Assembly: GCF_016583565.1 (NCBI RefSeq)
Contig: NZ_NRRF01000002.1
Location: forward strand, 119,901-183,900
From: Thiocystis violacea
Lineage (GTDB): Bacteria; Pseudomonadota; Gammaproteobacteria; Chromatiales; Chromatiaceae
Reading direction: 5' to 3'
DNA length: 64,000 nt
Shown: positions 27,075 through 37,011 of the stretch, one piece after another
Position numbering within the stretch: the first letter of the stretch is position 1
Layout of the letters: every line of letters begins with the position of its first letter
Notes under the pieces: generated by a model
The model's database searches: none
Seen by the model: the letters and a program-made list of their open reading frames with translations, nothing else
What the model was told of the DNA's origin: nothing
Program-made: the position numbers and the translations under genes

Positions 27075-28439
27075 ATGGACATCCTCTTCACGCTCGGCTC
27101 CTTCATCGTCGCTCTGGCGATTCTCATTGCCGTTCACGAATTCGGACACTTCTGGGTGGCTCGTCGTCTCGGGATCAGGGTGTTGAAGTTCTCGATCGGT
27201 TTCGGCAGGCCCCTGCTGCGCTGGCAACGCCGCCCCGAGGCGACCGAGTACGTGGTCGCGATGATCCCGCTGGGCGGCTACGTCAAGATGCTCGACGAAC
27301 GCGAGGAGGAGGTTCCGGAGGCGCTGCTCGATCAGGCGTTCAATCGCCAGCCCATCTGGAAACGCTCCGCGGTCGTCTTCGCCGGTCCGCTCTTCAATCT
27401 GATCTTTGCGATCCTGGCCTATTGGATCATCTTCATGGCCGGCGACACCGGTCTCAGGCCCGTCGTGGGGGCCGTCGAGCCGGCGTCCATCGCGGCGGAG
27501 GCCGGTTTCCAGGCGGGCGACGAGCTGCTCAGTATCGATGGTCGGCCCGCGCGCAGCTGGGAGACCGCCGTCTTTGCCTTCACTGTCGAGGCATTGGACG
27601 GCAAGGACCTTGAGGTCCAGGTGCGCGATTCCGGTGGGCTGGAGCGTTCACGCATCATCCCGGGCGAGGCGTTGGCGAAACTCTCCGAGGCGCCGGATCT
27701 CGTCAGTCGCATCGGAATCGAGCCCGACAGGCCAGCACTTCCGCCCGTCATCGGCGAGATCGTCCCAGGTGAGCCGGCCGAGCGCGCCGGACTCGCGGTC
27801 GGAGACCGCGTCTTGAAGGCTGACGGGCAAGCGCTCGCCTCTTGGCAAGACTGGGTCGCTTTGGTGCGTGATCGGCCCGGTCGGGAGATCGTGCTCGAGG
27901 TCGAGCGCCAAGGCAGCGAGGTTCGCCGGATCGACATCACGCCGAGCGCGATCGAGATCGACGGCAAGGAAGCTGGGCGGATCGGGGCCGGTCCCGAGGT
28001 GCCTGATGGGCTGATGGATGGCTACCTCGTCGACGTTCGCTATGGCCCCGTCGAGGCCATGAGTCAGGCCGTCGGAAAGACGGTCGAGATGAGTACCGTG
28101 ATGCTGCGTGTCATGGGGCGGATGCTGATCGGCGAAGCCTCGGTGCGCAACCTGAGCGGGCCCATCACCATCGCCGAGGCCGCTGGGCGGACCGCGAGCT
28201 ACGGGCTCGATTCCTTCGTCAAGTTCCTGGCGATCGTGAGTATCAGTCTGGGTGTCCTCAACCTCCTGCCCATTCCCGTGCTCGATGGCGGCCACCTCCT
28301 CTTTTTCCTCGTCGAATGGATCAAGGGTAGTCCGCTCTCCGATCAGGTCCAGCTCCAGGGCCAGAAGGTTGGATTCATCCTGCTCGCGGCGCTCATGACG
28401 CTCGCCTTCTACGTGGATCTTTCACGCCTCTTGGGTTAA
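27075..28439 (+). CDS. rseP: site-2 membrane protease RseP
   Basis: RseP cleaves the anti-sigma factor RseA within the membrane during the sigma-E response, after DegS. The zinc site HEFGH lies at residues 21-25 in the first membrane helix, and the second metal motif is in PIPVLDGGHLLF near the C-terminus. Two PDZ domains occupy about 110-200 and 205-290 (for example EAGFQAGDELLSIDG and RAGLAVGDRVLKADGQ). The protein has 454 residues and starts five bases after dxr. Its last codons contain the -35 box of a promoter for bamA. Confidence 0.97.
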   Translation: MDILFTLGSFIVALAILIAVHEFGHFWVARRLGIRVLKFSIGFGRPLLRWQRRPEATEYVVAMIPLGGYVKMLDEREEEVPEALLDQAFNRQPIWKRSAVVFAGPLFNLIFAILAYWIIFMAGDTGLRPVVGAVEPASIAAEAGFQAGDELLSIDGRPARSWETAVFAFTVEALDGKDLEVQVRDSGGLERSRIIPGEALAKLSEAPDLVSRIGIEPDRPALPPVIGEIVPGEPAERAGLAVGDRVLKADGQALASWQDWVALVRDRPGREIVLEVERQGSEVRRIDITPSAIEIDGKEAGRIGAGPEVPDGLMDGYLVDVRYGPVEAMSQAVGKTVEMSTVMLRVMGRMLIGEASVRNLSGPITIAEAAGRTASYGLDSFVKFLAIVSISLGVLNLLPIPVLDGGHLLFFLVEWIKGSPLSDQVQLQGQKVGFILLAALMTLAFYVDLSRLLG

Positions 28440-28460
28440 TTACGACTGTTCCCTTATACT
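28431..28460 (+). promoter_or_regulatory. promoter upstream of bamA
   Basis: TTGGGT at 28431-28436 (inside the end of rseP) and TATACT at 28455-28460 are separated by 18 bases. It would let bamA be transcribed apart from the upstream genes, with a leader of about 140 bases. Confidence 0.45.
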
Positions 28461-28490
28461 AGCGCGCCTTGGGGTGACGCTGGTCGAACG

Positions 28491-28559
28491 CCGTGCTGGC
28501 CTTCGGTCAGCACGGGGCGGTTCTGCCCCGCATGGGAGGCGCGACGTATCAGCGTCTCC
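28491..28559 (+). promoter_or_regulatory. three consecutive hairpins in the bamA leader
   Basis: CCGTGCTG/CAGCACGG (28491-28515) forms a strong stem, the following GGGGC/GCCCC segment can form a second, and GGAGGCGC/GCGTCTCC (28535-28559, one G-T pair) a third followed by TTT. The last one looks like a weak terminator. An attenuation or mRNA-protection role is inferred only from position. Confidence 0.5.
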
Positions 28560-28610
28560 TTTGGATGCCGGCTGCGTCGCAGATCTCGGCTTGATGTAGG
28601 GGACCTCGTC

Positions 28611-30941
28611 TTGCGCGCGATAACTCAGACTCTCGGCTCGAATGTCCGGCAATCCGTCTTGCTGTGCCTCCTGCTGGCCTTCGTTCATCTCCCAGCCTTC
28701 GGCGAGGTCTTCCAGGTCTCCGATATCCGTGTCGAAGGGCTGCAGCGCATTGCGCCAGGGACCGTCTTCAACTATCTGCCCGTGCAGGTTGGCGACACGG
28801 TCAGCGAGGACGTCACGGGCGGCATCATCCGCTCCCTCTATCAGACCGGCTTCTTCGACGACGTGCGCGTCGAGCGCGACGGGAGCGTCCTGGTCATTTG
28901 GGTGCGCGAGCGACCGGCGATCGCTGAGATCAAGATCTCGGGCAATAAGGATATCGACACCGAGGCGCTCAATGCGGCGCTTGCAGATATCGGTTTGAAA
29001 GAAGGACGGGTCTTCAACCGCTCCGTGCTAGACCGAATCGAGCAAGAGCTCGAACGGCAATACTTCGCGCGCGGCAAGTACGGCGTCATCATCCAGTCCA
29101 CGGTCTCGCCCCTGGAGCGCAACCGCGTCGCGGTCAATATCGAGGTGATCGAGGGGCTGACGGCTCGGATCAAGCAGATCAACATCATCGGGAATCAGGC
29201 TTTCGCCGAGGAAGAGCTGCGCAAGCAGTTCGAGCTGGGCCCGACCCGTTGGAATTCCTTCTATTCTAAGAACGATCAGTACTCCAAGCAGAAGCTGGCG
29301 GGGGATCTGGAGTCGTTGCGCTCCTTCTACCTCGATCGCGGCTACATCAAGTTCGACATCAAATCGACGCAGGTCTCGATCAGCGCCGACAAGAAGGAAA
29401 TCTACGTCACGGTTGCCATCGAAGAGGGCGAGCCTTTCCGGGTCAGCGACATCAAGCTGGCTGGCGATCCTTCCGTGCCGGCCGAGCGGCTCTTCCCGCT
29501 GATTCAGCTAAAGCGTGGGGAGTATTTCTCGCGCAAGGCGACTACGGAAAGCGCGGAGCGCATCTCCAGCCTTCTGGGTGACGAGGGCTATGCCTTCGCC
29601 AACGTCAACACCGTCCCCGAGATCAACGAAGAGGCGAAAGAGGTCGCCGTGACCTTCTTCGTCGACGCGGGCAAGCGCGTCTACGTGCGCCGGGTGAACA
29701 TGAAGGGCAACACGCGCACGCGCGACGAGGTCCTGCGGCGAGAGATGCGTCAGCTCGAGACCGCCTGGTTCTCCGCCGATCTGGTGCGCAAGTCGCGCGA
29801 GCGTCTGCAGCGTCTGGGCTACTTCGACGATGTCTCCATCGAGACGCCCGCGGTGCCGGGATCGGCTGACCAGGTGGACGTGGACGTCACCGTGAAGGAG
29901 AAGCCGGCCGGCAACATTGCCGCGGGTATTGGTTTCTCCCAATCCCAGGGCATCCTGCTGAACGCCAGTGTGACCCAGAACAATTTTCTCGGAACAGGCA
30001 AGCGGATTGCGCTCGCCTTCAATACGAGCACCGCGACCAGGCTCTATCAGCTCGGCTACAACAATCCCTACTACACCGTCGATGGGATCAGCCGAGGCTT
30101 CAACCTCTCCTACCGGGAGACGGATTTCGATGAGCTGATCGGCGCCGACTACTCCACGGATGTGGGGATCGCCGGGGTGAATTTCGGGTTGCCGATTACC
30201 GATACCAGCCGGGCCGGACTGGGATTCAGGTATCAATACACGGATTTCACCGCGGGTGAGTCGGGTATCGCCCAAGAGTTCGTCTACGAGAATGGGAATA
30301 CCTTTAACGACTTCATCCTGTCCGCGAGCTATACCAACGACACACGGGATACCGCCGTCTTCCCCACCCGCGGTGGTTTGCGGACGACCGCCGCAGAGCT
30401 GTCCGTGCCTGGAAGCGACCTGCAGTATTACAAGGTCAGCTACCAGGAGCAGCGGTATGTCCCGCTGACGTCGCGCTTCGTCTTCTCGCTCACGGGAGAC
30501 GTGGCCTATGGCGACGGCTATGGCGATATCAGCTATCTGCCCTTTTTCGAGAACTACTATGCCGGCGGTCCCCGCTCCGTGCGTGGCTGGGTCGCGAACT
30601 CCTTGGGGCCGCGCGAAATCGCCAGCGATGATCCGGTCGGCGGCAACCTGAAGCTCGTCGGCAGCCTGGAGCTCTTCGCCCCCGCGCCGATCGGCGGTCA
30701 GTTCGAGAAGACATTGCGGCTCGGCGCCTTTCTCGATTTCGGCAACGTCTGGTCGACCTATGATTCGGATCTGCTGACATCGACCGGGTTCGATATGGGC
30801 GATCTGAGGTACTCGACCGGCATGTCCGTGACCTGGCTCTCGCCGGTCGGCGCGCTCTCGATCAGCCTGGCCTTTCCCCTCAATGAAAAAGAAGGGGATG
30901 ACACTCAGGTGTTCCAGTTTGGGTTCGGGCAGACGTTTTGA
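28611..30941 (+). CDS. bamA: outer membrane protein assembly factor BamA
   Basis: BamA is the core of the complex that folds beta-barrels into the outer membrane. A signal peptide ([16 protein letters not shown]) is followed by five POTRA domains (about 27-425, first one [16 protein letters not shown]) and a 16-strand barrel. The lid-loop motif GPRSVRGW is present and the last residue is Phe (FGFGQTF), as needed for insertion. The start is TTG at 28611 with AGGGGA upstream; no nearby ATG fits before the signal sequence. It is 776 residues long and overlaps the longest possible skp frame by four bases. Confidence 0.96.
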   Translation: MRAITQTLGSNVRQSVLLCLLLAFVHLPAFGEVFQVSDIRVEGLQRIAPGTVFNYLPVQVGDTVSEDVTGGIIRSLYQTGFFDDVRVERDGSVLVIWVRERPAIAEIKISGNKDIDTEALNAALADIGLKEGRVFNRSVLDRIEQELERQYFARGKYGVIIQSTVSPLERNRVAVNIEVIEGLTARIKQINIIGNQAFAEEELRKQFELGPTRWNSFYSKNDQYSKQKLAGDLESLRSFYLDRGYIKFDIKSTQVSISADKKEIYVTVAIEEGEPFRVSDIKLAGDPSVPAERLFPLIQLKRGEYFSRKATTESAERISSLLGDEGYAFANVNTVPEINEEAKEVAVTFFVDAGKRVYVRRVNMKGNTRTRDEVLRREMRQLETAWFSADLVRKSRERLQRLGYFDDVSIETPAVPGSADQVDVDVTVKEKPAGNIAAGIGFSQSQGILLNASVTQNNFLGTGKRIALAFNTSTATRLYQLGYNNPYYTVDGISRGFNLSYRETDFDELIGADYSTDVGIAGVNFGLPITDTSRAGLGFRYQYTDFTAGESGIAQEFVYENGNTFNDFILSASYTNDTRDTAVFPTRGGLRTTAAELSVPGSDLQYYKVSYQEQRYVPLTSRFVFSLTGDVAYGDGYGDISYLPFFENYYAGGPRSVRGWVANSLGPREIASDDPVGGNLKLVGSLELFAPAPIGGQFEKTLRLGAFLDFGNVWSTYDSDLLTSTGFDMGDLRYSTGMSVTWLSPVGALSISLAFPLNEKEGDDTQVFQFGFGQTF

Positions 30942-30955
30942 TTCCGGGGGTGTTC

Positions 30956-31471
30956 TTGAAGACTCCAGTCCTCTCCCTCGCCACGCTCGTGACGGCGCTC
31001 GTGGTCAATCCGCTGCATGCGGCGGATTACCGGATCGCTGTCGTGGATCCCAACCGGGTCGTCGAGCAGTCGCCGCAATATGAGGCGGCGCGCGATGCCC
31101 TGCAGGGCGAGGTCGAGGAGCGCGAGCGTAATCTGCGCGAGCAGCAGGATCAGATTGCCTCGCTGCAGCATAAGCTGGAGAAGGATGGTGCGCTCATGAG
31201 CGAGAGCGAGATCCAGCGTCTGCAGAACGACATTCGTAGCCGCACGCGCAAGCTGAAGTATGCCAGGGACGAGTTCCAGGAGGATTTCGCCCTGCGTCAG
31301 AACGAGCTCAGGACAAAGCTGGGGCGGCAGGTGCAGGAGGTAGTGGTCGAGTTGGCCAAGGAGCAGAAGATCGATCTCATCATCAGCGACGGTTTGGTCT
31401 ACTCGAACCCTCGTATCGATATCTCGGACCTCGTGATCGAGCGTCTGAAGGACGAATTCAACAAGAAGTGA
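30956..31471 (+). CDS. skp: OmpH/Skp periplasmic chaperone
   Basis: Skp holds unfolded outer-membrane proteins in the periplasm on the way to BamA. It has a signal peptide (LSLATLVTALVVNPLHA), the opening YRIAVVDPNRVVEQSPQYEA and two long charged helices that form the tentacles of the trimer. TTG 30956 (MKTPVLSL) is preferred as start because GGGGG lies five bases upstream; TTG 30938, overlapping the bamA stop, and GTG 30950 are possible. From 30956 it has 171 residues. A 16-base tandem duplication covers its stop codon. Confidence 0.93.
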   Translation: MKTPVLSLATLVTALVVNPLHAADYRIAVVDPNRVVEQSPQYEAARDALQGEVEERERNLREQQDQIASLQHKLEKDGALMSESEIQRLQNDIRSRTRKLKYARDEFQEDFALRQNELRTKLGRQVQEVVVELAKEQKIDLIISDGLVYSNPRIDISDLVIERLKDEFNKK

Positions 31472-31494
31472 GCGCTTCAAGAAGTGAGCGTTTC
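31463..31494 (+). repeat. 16-base tandem duplication across the skp stop codon
   Basis: AAGAAGTGAGCGCTTC (31463-31478) is followed directly by AAGAAGTGAGCGTTTC (31479-31494), one mismatch. The first copy contains the TGA stop of skp, the second repeats it in the 112-base skp-lpxD gap. No gene lies in that gap. Confidence 0.85.
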
Positions 31495-31583
31495 GCGAAG
31501 CAGCGAGCGCCGCGCTCCAGGACCACCTGATCTTGCCGCGCTGACCACGCCGAACCCTAGGGGCTGACCAGGAGACCCGTCTG

Positions 31584-32630
31584 TTGGAGATCTGTCTCGA
31601 AGAACTCGCCCAACGGCTTGCCGTGCCATTGCTGGGTGACGGGCGGGTGATGGTCTCGCGCGTGGCGCAGCTGAGCAAGGCGGACGCCTGCAGCCTGACG
31701 TTTCTCGGCGACTCCAAATACCGAAGCCAACTCGCCGATACCCGCGCGGCGGCCGTCATTCTCACGCAGGCGGATGCCGATGCGTCCAGGGTGCCTGTCC
31801 TTGTCAGTGACAACCCCTATCTGACCTTTGCGCGGGCGGCGGGTATTCTGTATCCGCAGCCGGCGAGGCCGAGCGGGATTCATCCCAGCGCGGTCGTCGA
31901 TTCGACCGCCCAGGTTCATCCGTCGGCTTGGATCGGACCGACGTCGGTGTTGGAGGCGCAGACCGTGGTCGCGGCGCGGGTCTTCGTCGGGCCAGGCTGC
32001 ATTCTCGGGGAGGGGGTCACTGTCGGTGAGGATAGCCGCCTGGTCGCGCGGGTGACGCTCTGCGCGGGAACCCAGGTCGGTCGGCGGGCGCTCCTGCACC
32101 CGGGGGCGGTGATCGGTCGCGAAGGCTTCGGTTTTGCGCGGGATGGTGAGCGCTGGGTGCGCATCCCTCAGGTGGGGCGGGCCGTGCTCGGTGACGATGT
32201 GGAGATCGGTGCCAACACCTGCGTCGATCGTGGTGCGGTCGAGGATACGCTGATCGGAAACGGGGTGAAGCTGGACAACCATATTCAGATCGGCCACAAC
32301 GTCGTGGTCGGTGACAACACGGCAATGGCCGCCAACACGGGGATCTCCGGCTCGACGCGGATCGGACGCAACTGCACCATCTCGGGTGCCGTCGGCATGG
32401 CCGGACACCTCGAAATCGGTGACGACGTGCATTTTACCGGCATGGCGATGGTAACGCGGTCGTTTACGGAGCCTGGCTCCTATAGCAGCGGCATCCCAGC
32501 GATGCCGACTGCGGAGTGGAGGCGAAACGTGGCGCGTTTCAGGCATCTCGACGAGCTGACGCGCCGAGTGAAACAACTTGAAGTAGCTGTTGAAACAATG
32601 AACGAAGCAAAAGGGCAGGGGGAATCCTGA
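31584..32630 (+). CDS. lpxD: UDP-3-O-acyl-glucosamine N-acyltransferase LpxD
   Basis: LpxD adds the second acyl chain in lipid A synthesis. The N-terminal uridine-binding domain ([20 protein letters not shown]) is followed by a left-handed beta-helix of hexapeptide repeats, with the catalytic-His region [20 protein letters not shown], and a C-terminal helical extension with [15 protein letters not shown]. The start TTG 31584 has AGGAG nine bases upstream and gives 348 residues. Its stop overlaps the fabZ ATG by one base. Confidence 0.96.
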   Translation: MEICLEELAQRLAVPLLGDGRVMVSRVAQLSKADACSLTFLGDSKYRSQLADTRAAAVILTQADADASRVPVLVSDNPYLTFARAAGILYPQPARPSGIHPSAVVDSTAQVHPSAWIGPTSVLEAQTVVAARVFVGPGCILGEGVTVGEDSRLVARVTLCAGTQVGRRALLHPGAVIGREGFGFARDGERWVRIPQVGRAVLGDDVEIGANTCVDRGAVEDTLIGNGVKLDNHIQIGHNVVVGDNTAMAANTGISGSTRIGRNCTISGAVGMAGHLEIGDDVHFTGMAMVTRSFTEPGSYSSGIPAMPTAEWRRNVARFRHLDELTRRVKQLEVAVETMNEAKGQGES

Positions 32631-33142
32631 TGGATGGGTCACATCCGGTGCCAGCGGATTCCGAACAGCAAGCGAGTGGCGCGGAGACAGCCGTGAGCAC
32701 CATGGATATTCACAAGGTGATGAGCCTCTTGCCGCACCGCTATCCATTCTTGTTGGTCGATAAAGTCATCGACTACAAGGTCAACGACTATCTGGTCGCG
32801 CTCAAGAACGTGAGCTTCAATGAGCCTTTCTTCACCGGGCACTTTCCGGTGCGTCCGGTCATGCCGGGTGTCCTCATCGTGGAGGCCATGGCGCAGGCGA
32901 CGGGTTTGCTGGCCATGGCATCGCGCCCGGAAGAGGTGGGGGAGAGGTCGCTCTACTACTTCGTCGGGATCGACAAGGCGAGGTTCAAACGTCCTGTCGA
33001 GCCAGGCGATCAATTGATCATGGAAGTCAAGCTCGGCCCCGTGCGCCGGGGGATCTGGAAGTTCGATGGCGAGGCGCGCGTGGACGACCGCGTGGTCGCG
33101 ACGGCTGAGATCATGTGCACGGCGCGGGACTTCACCGCTTGA
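32630..33142 (+). CDS. fabZ: 3-hydroxyacyl-ACP dehydratase FabZ
   Basis: FabZ dehydrates beta-hydroxyacyl-ACP in fatty acid synthesis and competes with LpxA for substrate. The hotdog-fold core has [18 protein letters not shown] and the catalytic His/Glu region [16 protein letters not shown] followed by [10 protein letters not shown]. The ATG at 32630 follows GGGGGAA and overlaps the lpxD stop; it gives 170 residues, a tail of about 20 longer than E. coli. GTG 32693 or ATG 32702 would give the standard length. Confidence 0.96.
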   Translation: MDGSHPVPADSEQQASGAETAVSTMDIHKVMSLLPHRYPFLLVDKVIDYKVNDYLVALKNVSFNEPFFTGHFPVRPVMPGVLIVEAMAQATGLLAMASRPEEVGERSLYYFVGIDKARFKRPVEPGDQLIMEVKLGPVRRGIWKFDGEARVDDRVVATAEIMCTARDFTA

Positions 33143-33909
33143 TCCATCCCACAGCGGTCGTCGATGCCGGCGCGGAGCTCGACTCCAGCGTCGAGGTCGG
33201 TCCCTTCTCGGTCATTGGCGCCGGTGTTCAGATCGATTCAGGAACGCGCGTCGGACCGCACGCCGTGCTCAAGGGGCCTATGCGGATCGGGCGCGACAAC
33301 CGCATCTTTCAGTTCGCTTCGGTCGGCGAAGACCCTCAAGACAAGAAGTATGGTGGCGAGCCAACCTGGCTCGAGCTGGGCGATCGCAACCAGGTCCGCG
33401 AGTTTGCGACACTGCACCGAGGGACGCTGCAGGACCAGGGCGTGACCCGCATCGGCAGCGATAACCTCTTCATGGCCTATACCCATGTGGCGCACGACTG
33501 CCGGATCGGGAATCAGGTCATCATGGCGAATGCCGCTTCGCTCGGCGGTCATGTCGAGGTTCAGGACTGGGCGATCCTGGGCGGTTTTACCATCGTGCAC
33601 CAGTTCTGCCGCATCGGGGCACATAGCTTTTGCGCCATGGGCTCGGTGTTGAACAAGAACGTCCCGCCTTACGTCATGGTCGGCGGGCACCCCGCGGAGC
33701 CGCATGGTATCAACACCGAGGGCTTGCGCCGCCGTGGCTTCTCCACTGAATCGATCCAGAGCATCAAACGGGCCTACCGGTCCCTGTACATGGCGAATCT
33801 CAAGCGTGACGAAGCGCTTGCGCGCATCCGCGAGATGGCCGATGCGACGCCGGAACTCCAGATCTTGCTCGAATTCCTCGCCGACACCAACCGTAGCATC
33901 GTTCGCTGA
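33139..33909 (+). CDS. lpxA: UDP-N-acetylglucosamine O-acyltransferase LpxA
   Basis: LpxA catalyses the first step of lipid A synthesis. The beta-helix contains the catalytic His segment [19 protein letters not shown] and the substrate-binding segment [13 protein letters not shown]; a helical C-terminal domain follows. The start is set at TTG 33139 ([15 protein letters not shown]), overlapping the fabZ stop, because the family begins at this point; a frame extending to GTG 33115 would add eight atypical residues. From 33139 it has 256 residues. Confidence 0.95.
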   Translation: MIHPTAVVDAGAELDSSVEVGPFSVIGAGVQIDSGTRVGPHAVLKGPMRIGRDNRIFQFASVGEDPQDKKYGGEPTWLELGDRNQVREFATLHRGTLQDQGVTRIGSDNLFMAYTHVAHDCRIGNQVIMANAASLGGHVEVQDWAILGGFTIVHQFCRIGAHSFCAMGSVLNKNVPPYVMVGGHPAEPHGINTEGLRRRGFSTESIQSIKRAYRSLYMANLKRDEALARIREMADATPELQILLEFLADTNRSIVR

Positions 33910-34023
33910 TCGGGTTCAGTTGAGCCGCATGCCCTGTGAATCCTTCGGCCCGCGTCTGGCGCCTTGGGTGTCTCCTGACCCTCTATTACAGCGGCATCCG
34001 ATCGTCATCTGGGTGAGCGGCGC

Positions 34024-35211
34024 ATGAGCGGTCAGCAACCAGTGCTCACCGTGGGTATCGTGGCCAACGAGGCATCGGGCGATCTGCTGGGTGCCTCGCT
34101 CGTGCAGGCGATCCGTCGATGCGTGCCCGATGCGCGTTTCGTCGGTGTCGCCGGCCCCAGAATGCTCGAAGCAGGATGCGAGACGCTCTTCGATCTTGAG
34201 CGGCTTTCGGTGATGGGGCTGATGGAGGTGCTCGCGCACCTGCGCGAGCTGCTGGGTCTGCGTGCGCAGTTGGAGCGGTATTTTCTGTCCAATCGACCGG
34301 ATGTCTTCATCGGCGTGGATGCGCCGGACTTCAATCTTGGGCTCGAGCGGCGTCTGCGAGCGCATGGCATCAAGACGGTCCACCTGGTCAGCCCAACCGT
34401 GTGGGCCTGGCGTCCGGGACGGGTGAAAGGAATCCGCCGCGCCGTCGACCTGATGTTGAGCATCTTTCCCTTTGAAGAGGCCTTCTTGCGTCAGCATGGA
34501 GTGCCGGCGACCTATGTCGGTCATCCCTTGGCCGATGAAATCCCCCTGGAGGTCGACCGCGGTGCTGCCCGCCGTGCCTTGGGTCTGCCGCTGAAGGGGA
34601 GGCTCATCGCCATCCTGCCCGGCAGTCGGGTCGGGGAGGTGGCACGTCTGGCCCGGCCCTTCATCGAGACGGCCGTCCAGTGCCTTGCCGCGAGACCAGA
34701 GTTGACATTCGTCGCCCCCATGGTCAATGCGAAGTTGCGCGACCTCTTCGACGCCGAGTTGCAAGCCCTGGCGCCGGATCTGCCGATCAGTCTGGTGGCT
34801 GGACGCAGCCGTGAGGTCATCGCCGCCGCGGACGCTGTCCTGACGGCCTCGGGTACCGCGACCCTGGAGACCCTGCTGCTCAAGCGGCCCATGGTGGTTG
34901 GATACCGTGTCCACCCCATTTCCTATCATCTGGTCAAGGGGCTGAGATTGGTCAAGGTGCCTCATGTCGCCATGGCGAACCTGCTGGTCGGGCGTGAACT
35001 GGCCCCGGAGCTGATTCAAGACAAGTGTCGCGCGAATCTGCTGGCTCCCGCGCTGCTGGGTTTGCTCGCCGACGCCGATCGCGTCCTGCGTATTCAGCAG
35101 GAATATGGCCGAATCCACCGAGCGCTGAGGCGCGATGCGGCTGAGACCGCCGCACGCGCGGTACTCGAACTCCTTGGCCAGAGACTCCTGGAAGGTGTTG
35201 CGCGATGCTGA
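34024..35211 (+). CDS. lpxB: lipid-A-disaccharide synthase LpxB
   Basis: LpxB, a GT19 glycosyltransferase, joins UDP-diacylglucosamine and lipid X. The N-terminal [58 protein letters not shown] and the late [20 protein letters not shown] are family signatures. It has 395 residues with ATG 34024, 114 bases after lpxA. Its end overlaps rnhB by seven bases. Confidence 0.97.
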   Translation: MSGQQPVLTVGIVANEASGDLLGASLVQAIRRCVPDARFVGVAGPRMLEAGCETLFDLERLSVMGLMEVLAHLRELLGLRAQLERYFLSNRPDVFIGVDAPDFNLGLERRLRAHGIKTVHLVSPTVWAWRPGRVKGIRRAVDLMLSIFPFEEAFLRQHGVPATYVGHPLADEIPLEVDRGAARRALGLPLKGRLIAILPGSRVGEVARLARPFIETAVQCLAARPELTFVAPMVNAKLRDLFDAELQALAPDLPISLVAGRSREVIAAADAVLTASGTATLETLLLKRPMVVGYRVHPISYHLVKGLRLVKVPHVAMANLLVGRELAPELIQDKCRANLLAPALLGLLADADRVLRIQQEYGRIHRALRRDAAETAARAVLELLGQRLLEGVARC

Positions 35212-35780
35212 TCGCGGGGGTCGATGAAGCTGGTCGTGGCCCATTGGCCGGACCGGTTTGCGCGGCGGCCGTCATCCTCGATGTCGCGCGCCCGATTCCG
35301 GGCATCACAGATTCCAAGAAGCTCTCGCCGGAGCGGCGATCGTCACTGGACCTGGCGATCAGGGCTCAGGCGCTCGCCTGGTCGATTGGCTGGGCCAGTG
35401 TCGAGGAGATCGACCGCATCAATATCCTCCAGGCCTCACTGCTGGCCATGCAGCGCGCCGTCGCCGGTCTGGATCTGATTCCGGGGCATGTCCTGGTGGA
35501 TGGCAACCAGTGTCCGATACTCGCCTTCAGCGTCGAGGCGATCGTCGGCGGCGATGCGAGCGTTCCCGAGATCGGTGCTGCCTCGATCCTGGCGAAGGTT
35601 GCGCGCGATCGTCGGATGGAGGAATTGGATCGGGAATACCCTGGCTATGGTTTCGCGCGACACAAAGGCTACCCCACGCGTCTGCATCTCGATGCGCTGA
35701 CTAGGCTGGGCGTGACGCCGCATCATCGTCGGAGTTTCGGTCCGGTGCGCCGAATACTTGATGTCTCGACTCGGCCTTGA
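35205..35780 (+). CDS. rnhB: ribonuclease HII
   Basis: RNase HII removes ribonucleotides from DNA. The catalytic acidic pair is in [16 protein letters not shown] (D6, E7), with [12 protein letters not shown] and HVLVDGN providing further carboxylates and [19 protein letters not shown] the C-terminal signature. The product has 191 residues and overlaps lpxB. The cluster ends here; the dnaE and accA genes that often follow are absent. Confidence 0.97.
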   Translation: MLIAGVDEAGRGPLAGPVCAAAVILDVARPIPGITDSKKLSPERRSSLDLAIRAQALAWSIGWASVEEIDRINILQASLLAMQRAVAGLDLIPGHVLVDGNQCPILAFSVEAIVGGDASVPEIGAASILAKVARDRRMEELDREYPGYGFARHKGYPTRLHLDALTRLGVTPHHRRSFGPVRRILDVSTRP

Positions 35781-35994
35781 TCGAGGTCGATAAAAAAAGT
35801 CTATTGCTCCCTTCTTGAAATTGATGCCTGGTTCATAGTTTTTCGTGGAAAAGACGGGCTATGTTCAAACCGTCAGACGATCTGTTTTCAACCAGCCCAG
35901 TCACTGGCGGCTGAAAGCGGATCGGTGGTCGGTCAAGCGGTCGCATAGCTGGCTGTGAGAGCAGCCTGTTCCATCAGAAGAAGGAGAACAATCG

Positions 35995-36375
35995 ATGACA
36001 CGAATCATGAAGTGGTCCAGCGTCCTGGGTCTGCCGGCCGTCATCTTGCTTGCCGGCTGCGGTCAGCAATCGAGTGTGAGTTTTTCCCAGGACGTAAAGC
36101 CAATCCTGCAGAAACACTGCGTCGAGTGCCATCTGAATGGCGGCGCGGGCTTCGAGGCGAGCGGATTCCTGATCGAGTCTTACGACAGCCTGATGAAAGG
36201 CACCAAGTTTGGCCCCGTGATCGTTCCGGGCGACTCCATCTCCAGCAGCCTCTACCGCTTGGTTGCCGGCGAGGTCGATCCATCCATCCGCATGCCGCAT
36301 GGGAAGGATCCCATCAGCAAGCAGGAAATCGCGACCATCGAGACTTGGATCGCACAAGGGGCAAAGAACAACTGA
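35995..36375 (+). CDS. mono-haem c-type cytochrome lipoprotein (PSCyt1-like)
   Basis: The 126-residue product has a signal peptide with lipobox LLAGC (C22) and one haem site HCVECH (C42, C45, H46); M100 in IRMPHGKD is a probable sixth ligand. The pattern FSQDVKPILQKHCVECH, then FGPVIVPGDSISSSLYRLV, and a terminal EIATIETWIAQGAK matches the Planctomycete cytochrome C (PSCyt1) type of domain. It should be a membrane-tethered periplasmic electron carrier. AAGGAG lies eight bases before ATG 35995. It stands alone after rnhB with a 214-base AT-richer gap upstream; its redox partner is not evident. Confidence 0.88.
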   Translation: MTRIMKWSSVLGLPAVILLAGCGQQSSVSFSQDVKPILQKHCVECHLNGGAGFEASGFLIESYDSLMKGTKFGPVIVPGDSISSSLYRLVAGEVDPSIRMPHGKDPISKQEIATIETWIAQGAKNN

Positions 36376-36383
36376 TGAGTAGG

Positions 36384-36417
36384 GGCTCCGTCGCGCGGCC
36401 GATCGCCGCGCGGAGCC
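36384..36417 (+). terminator. strong hairpin after the cytochrome gene
   Basis: GGCTC plus CGCGCGGC (36384-36399) pair with GCCGCGCG plus GAGCC (36405-36417), with a three-base bulge and a five-base loop. No T run follows. It begins nine bases after the stop codon and probably ends or protects the transcript. The rest of the 216-base gap to 36591 shows no gene. Confidence 0.5.
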
Positions 36418-36591
36418 ATGTTCGGCGGTCAACAGCTTCGGCTCGATCAGGGAAGCGCTGGGGGCCAGTTGCCCGGTCGGAAGACCGGTGCCGATGGCCC
36501 CCTCCACAGCACGGGGACGTGCTGAGCTGCGTCCCCGCAAGCGTTCGAAGGCGGCATCCGCTTGAAGATTCGACGGGCTTCGTAGCCTGTA

Positions 36592-36963
36592 TCACTTGGC
36601 TGGTGTGACCAGCGTCGAATGATCCACCAGCAGCATCTGGCAGTCCGGGCAGTGCCAGCTCAGGTTGCTCGCTGGCCTCAGCGAGAGACTGATGGTATTC
36701 GGCAGTGCCGATCCGATGTGCGCTAGAGCGCCCGGTGGTCCGGCTCGCAGCGGCGACCAAATCGCACCTTTCCCCAACATGACCCAGCCGCTCTGCATGT
36801 CGCGGCCGCAGGCGGGACACCTGTAGGCGCGCCCCTCGAGAAGAGTGGGCGCGAAGGGGATGGCGCGGTTTCTCCGCTGCATGTGACGGATGAGCACCCA
36901 GAGCAGCACCAGCATCGAGATGCTCAAGGCCCCGGCGAGGTAGATGGGAATCTGCGCCTGCAT
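36592..36963 (-). CDS. membrane-anchored zinc-ribbon-like protein of unknown function
   Basis: The 123-residue product starts with one membrane segment (YLAGALSISMLVLLWVLI), then a basic RHMQRRNR, and a cytoplasm-side domain with two CPxC pairs, YRCPACGRDMQSGW and WHCPDCQML, spaced as in a zinc ribbon. The segment MQSGWVMLGKGAIWSP resembles small uncharacterised zinc-ribbon proteins (DUF6487-like, by memory, unverified). It is 48 bases downstream of the RND pump gene on the same strand and may belong to that operon. Confidence 0.7.
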   Translation of the reverse strand: MQAQIPIYLAGALSISMLVLLWVLIRHMQRRNRAIPFAPTLLEGRAYRCPACGRDMQSGWVMLGKGAIWSPLRAGPPGALAHIGSALPNTISLSLRPASNLSWHCPDCQMLLVDHSTLVTPAK

Positions 36964-37011
36964 GGCTGCCGCCTCCGTCCCGCCACAGGGTTCCGGTTTG
37001 AATCCGCCGCC

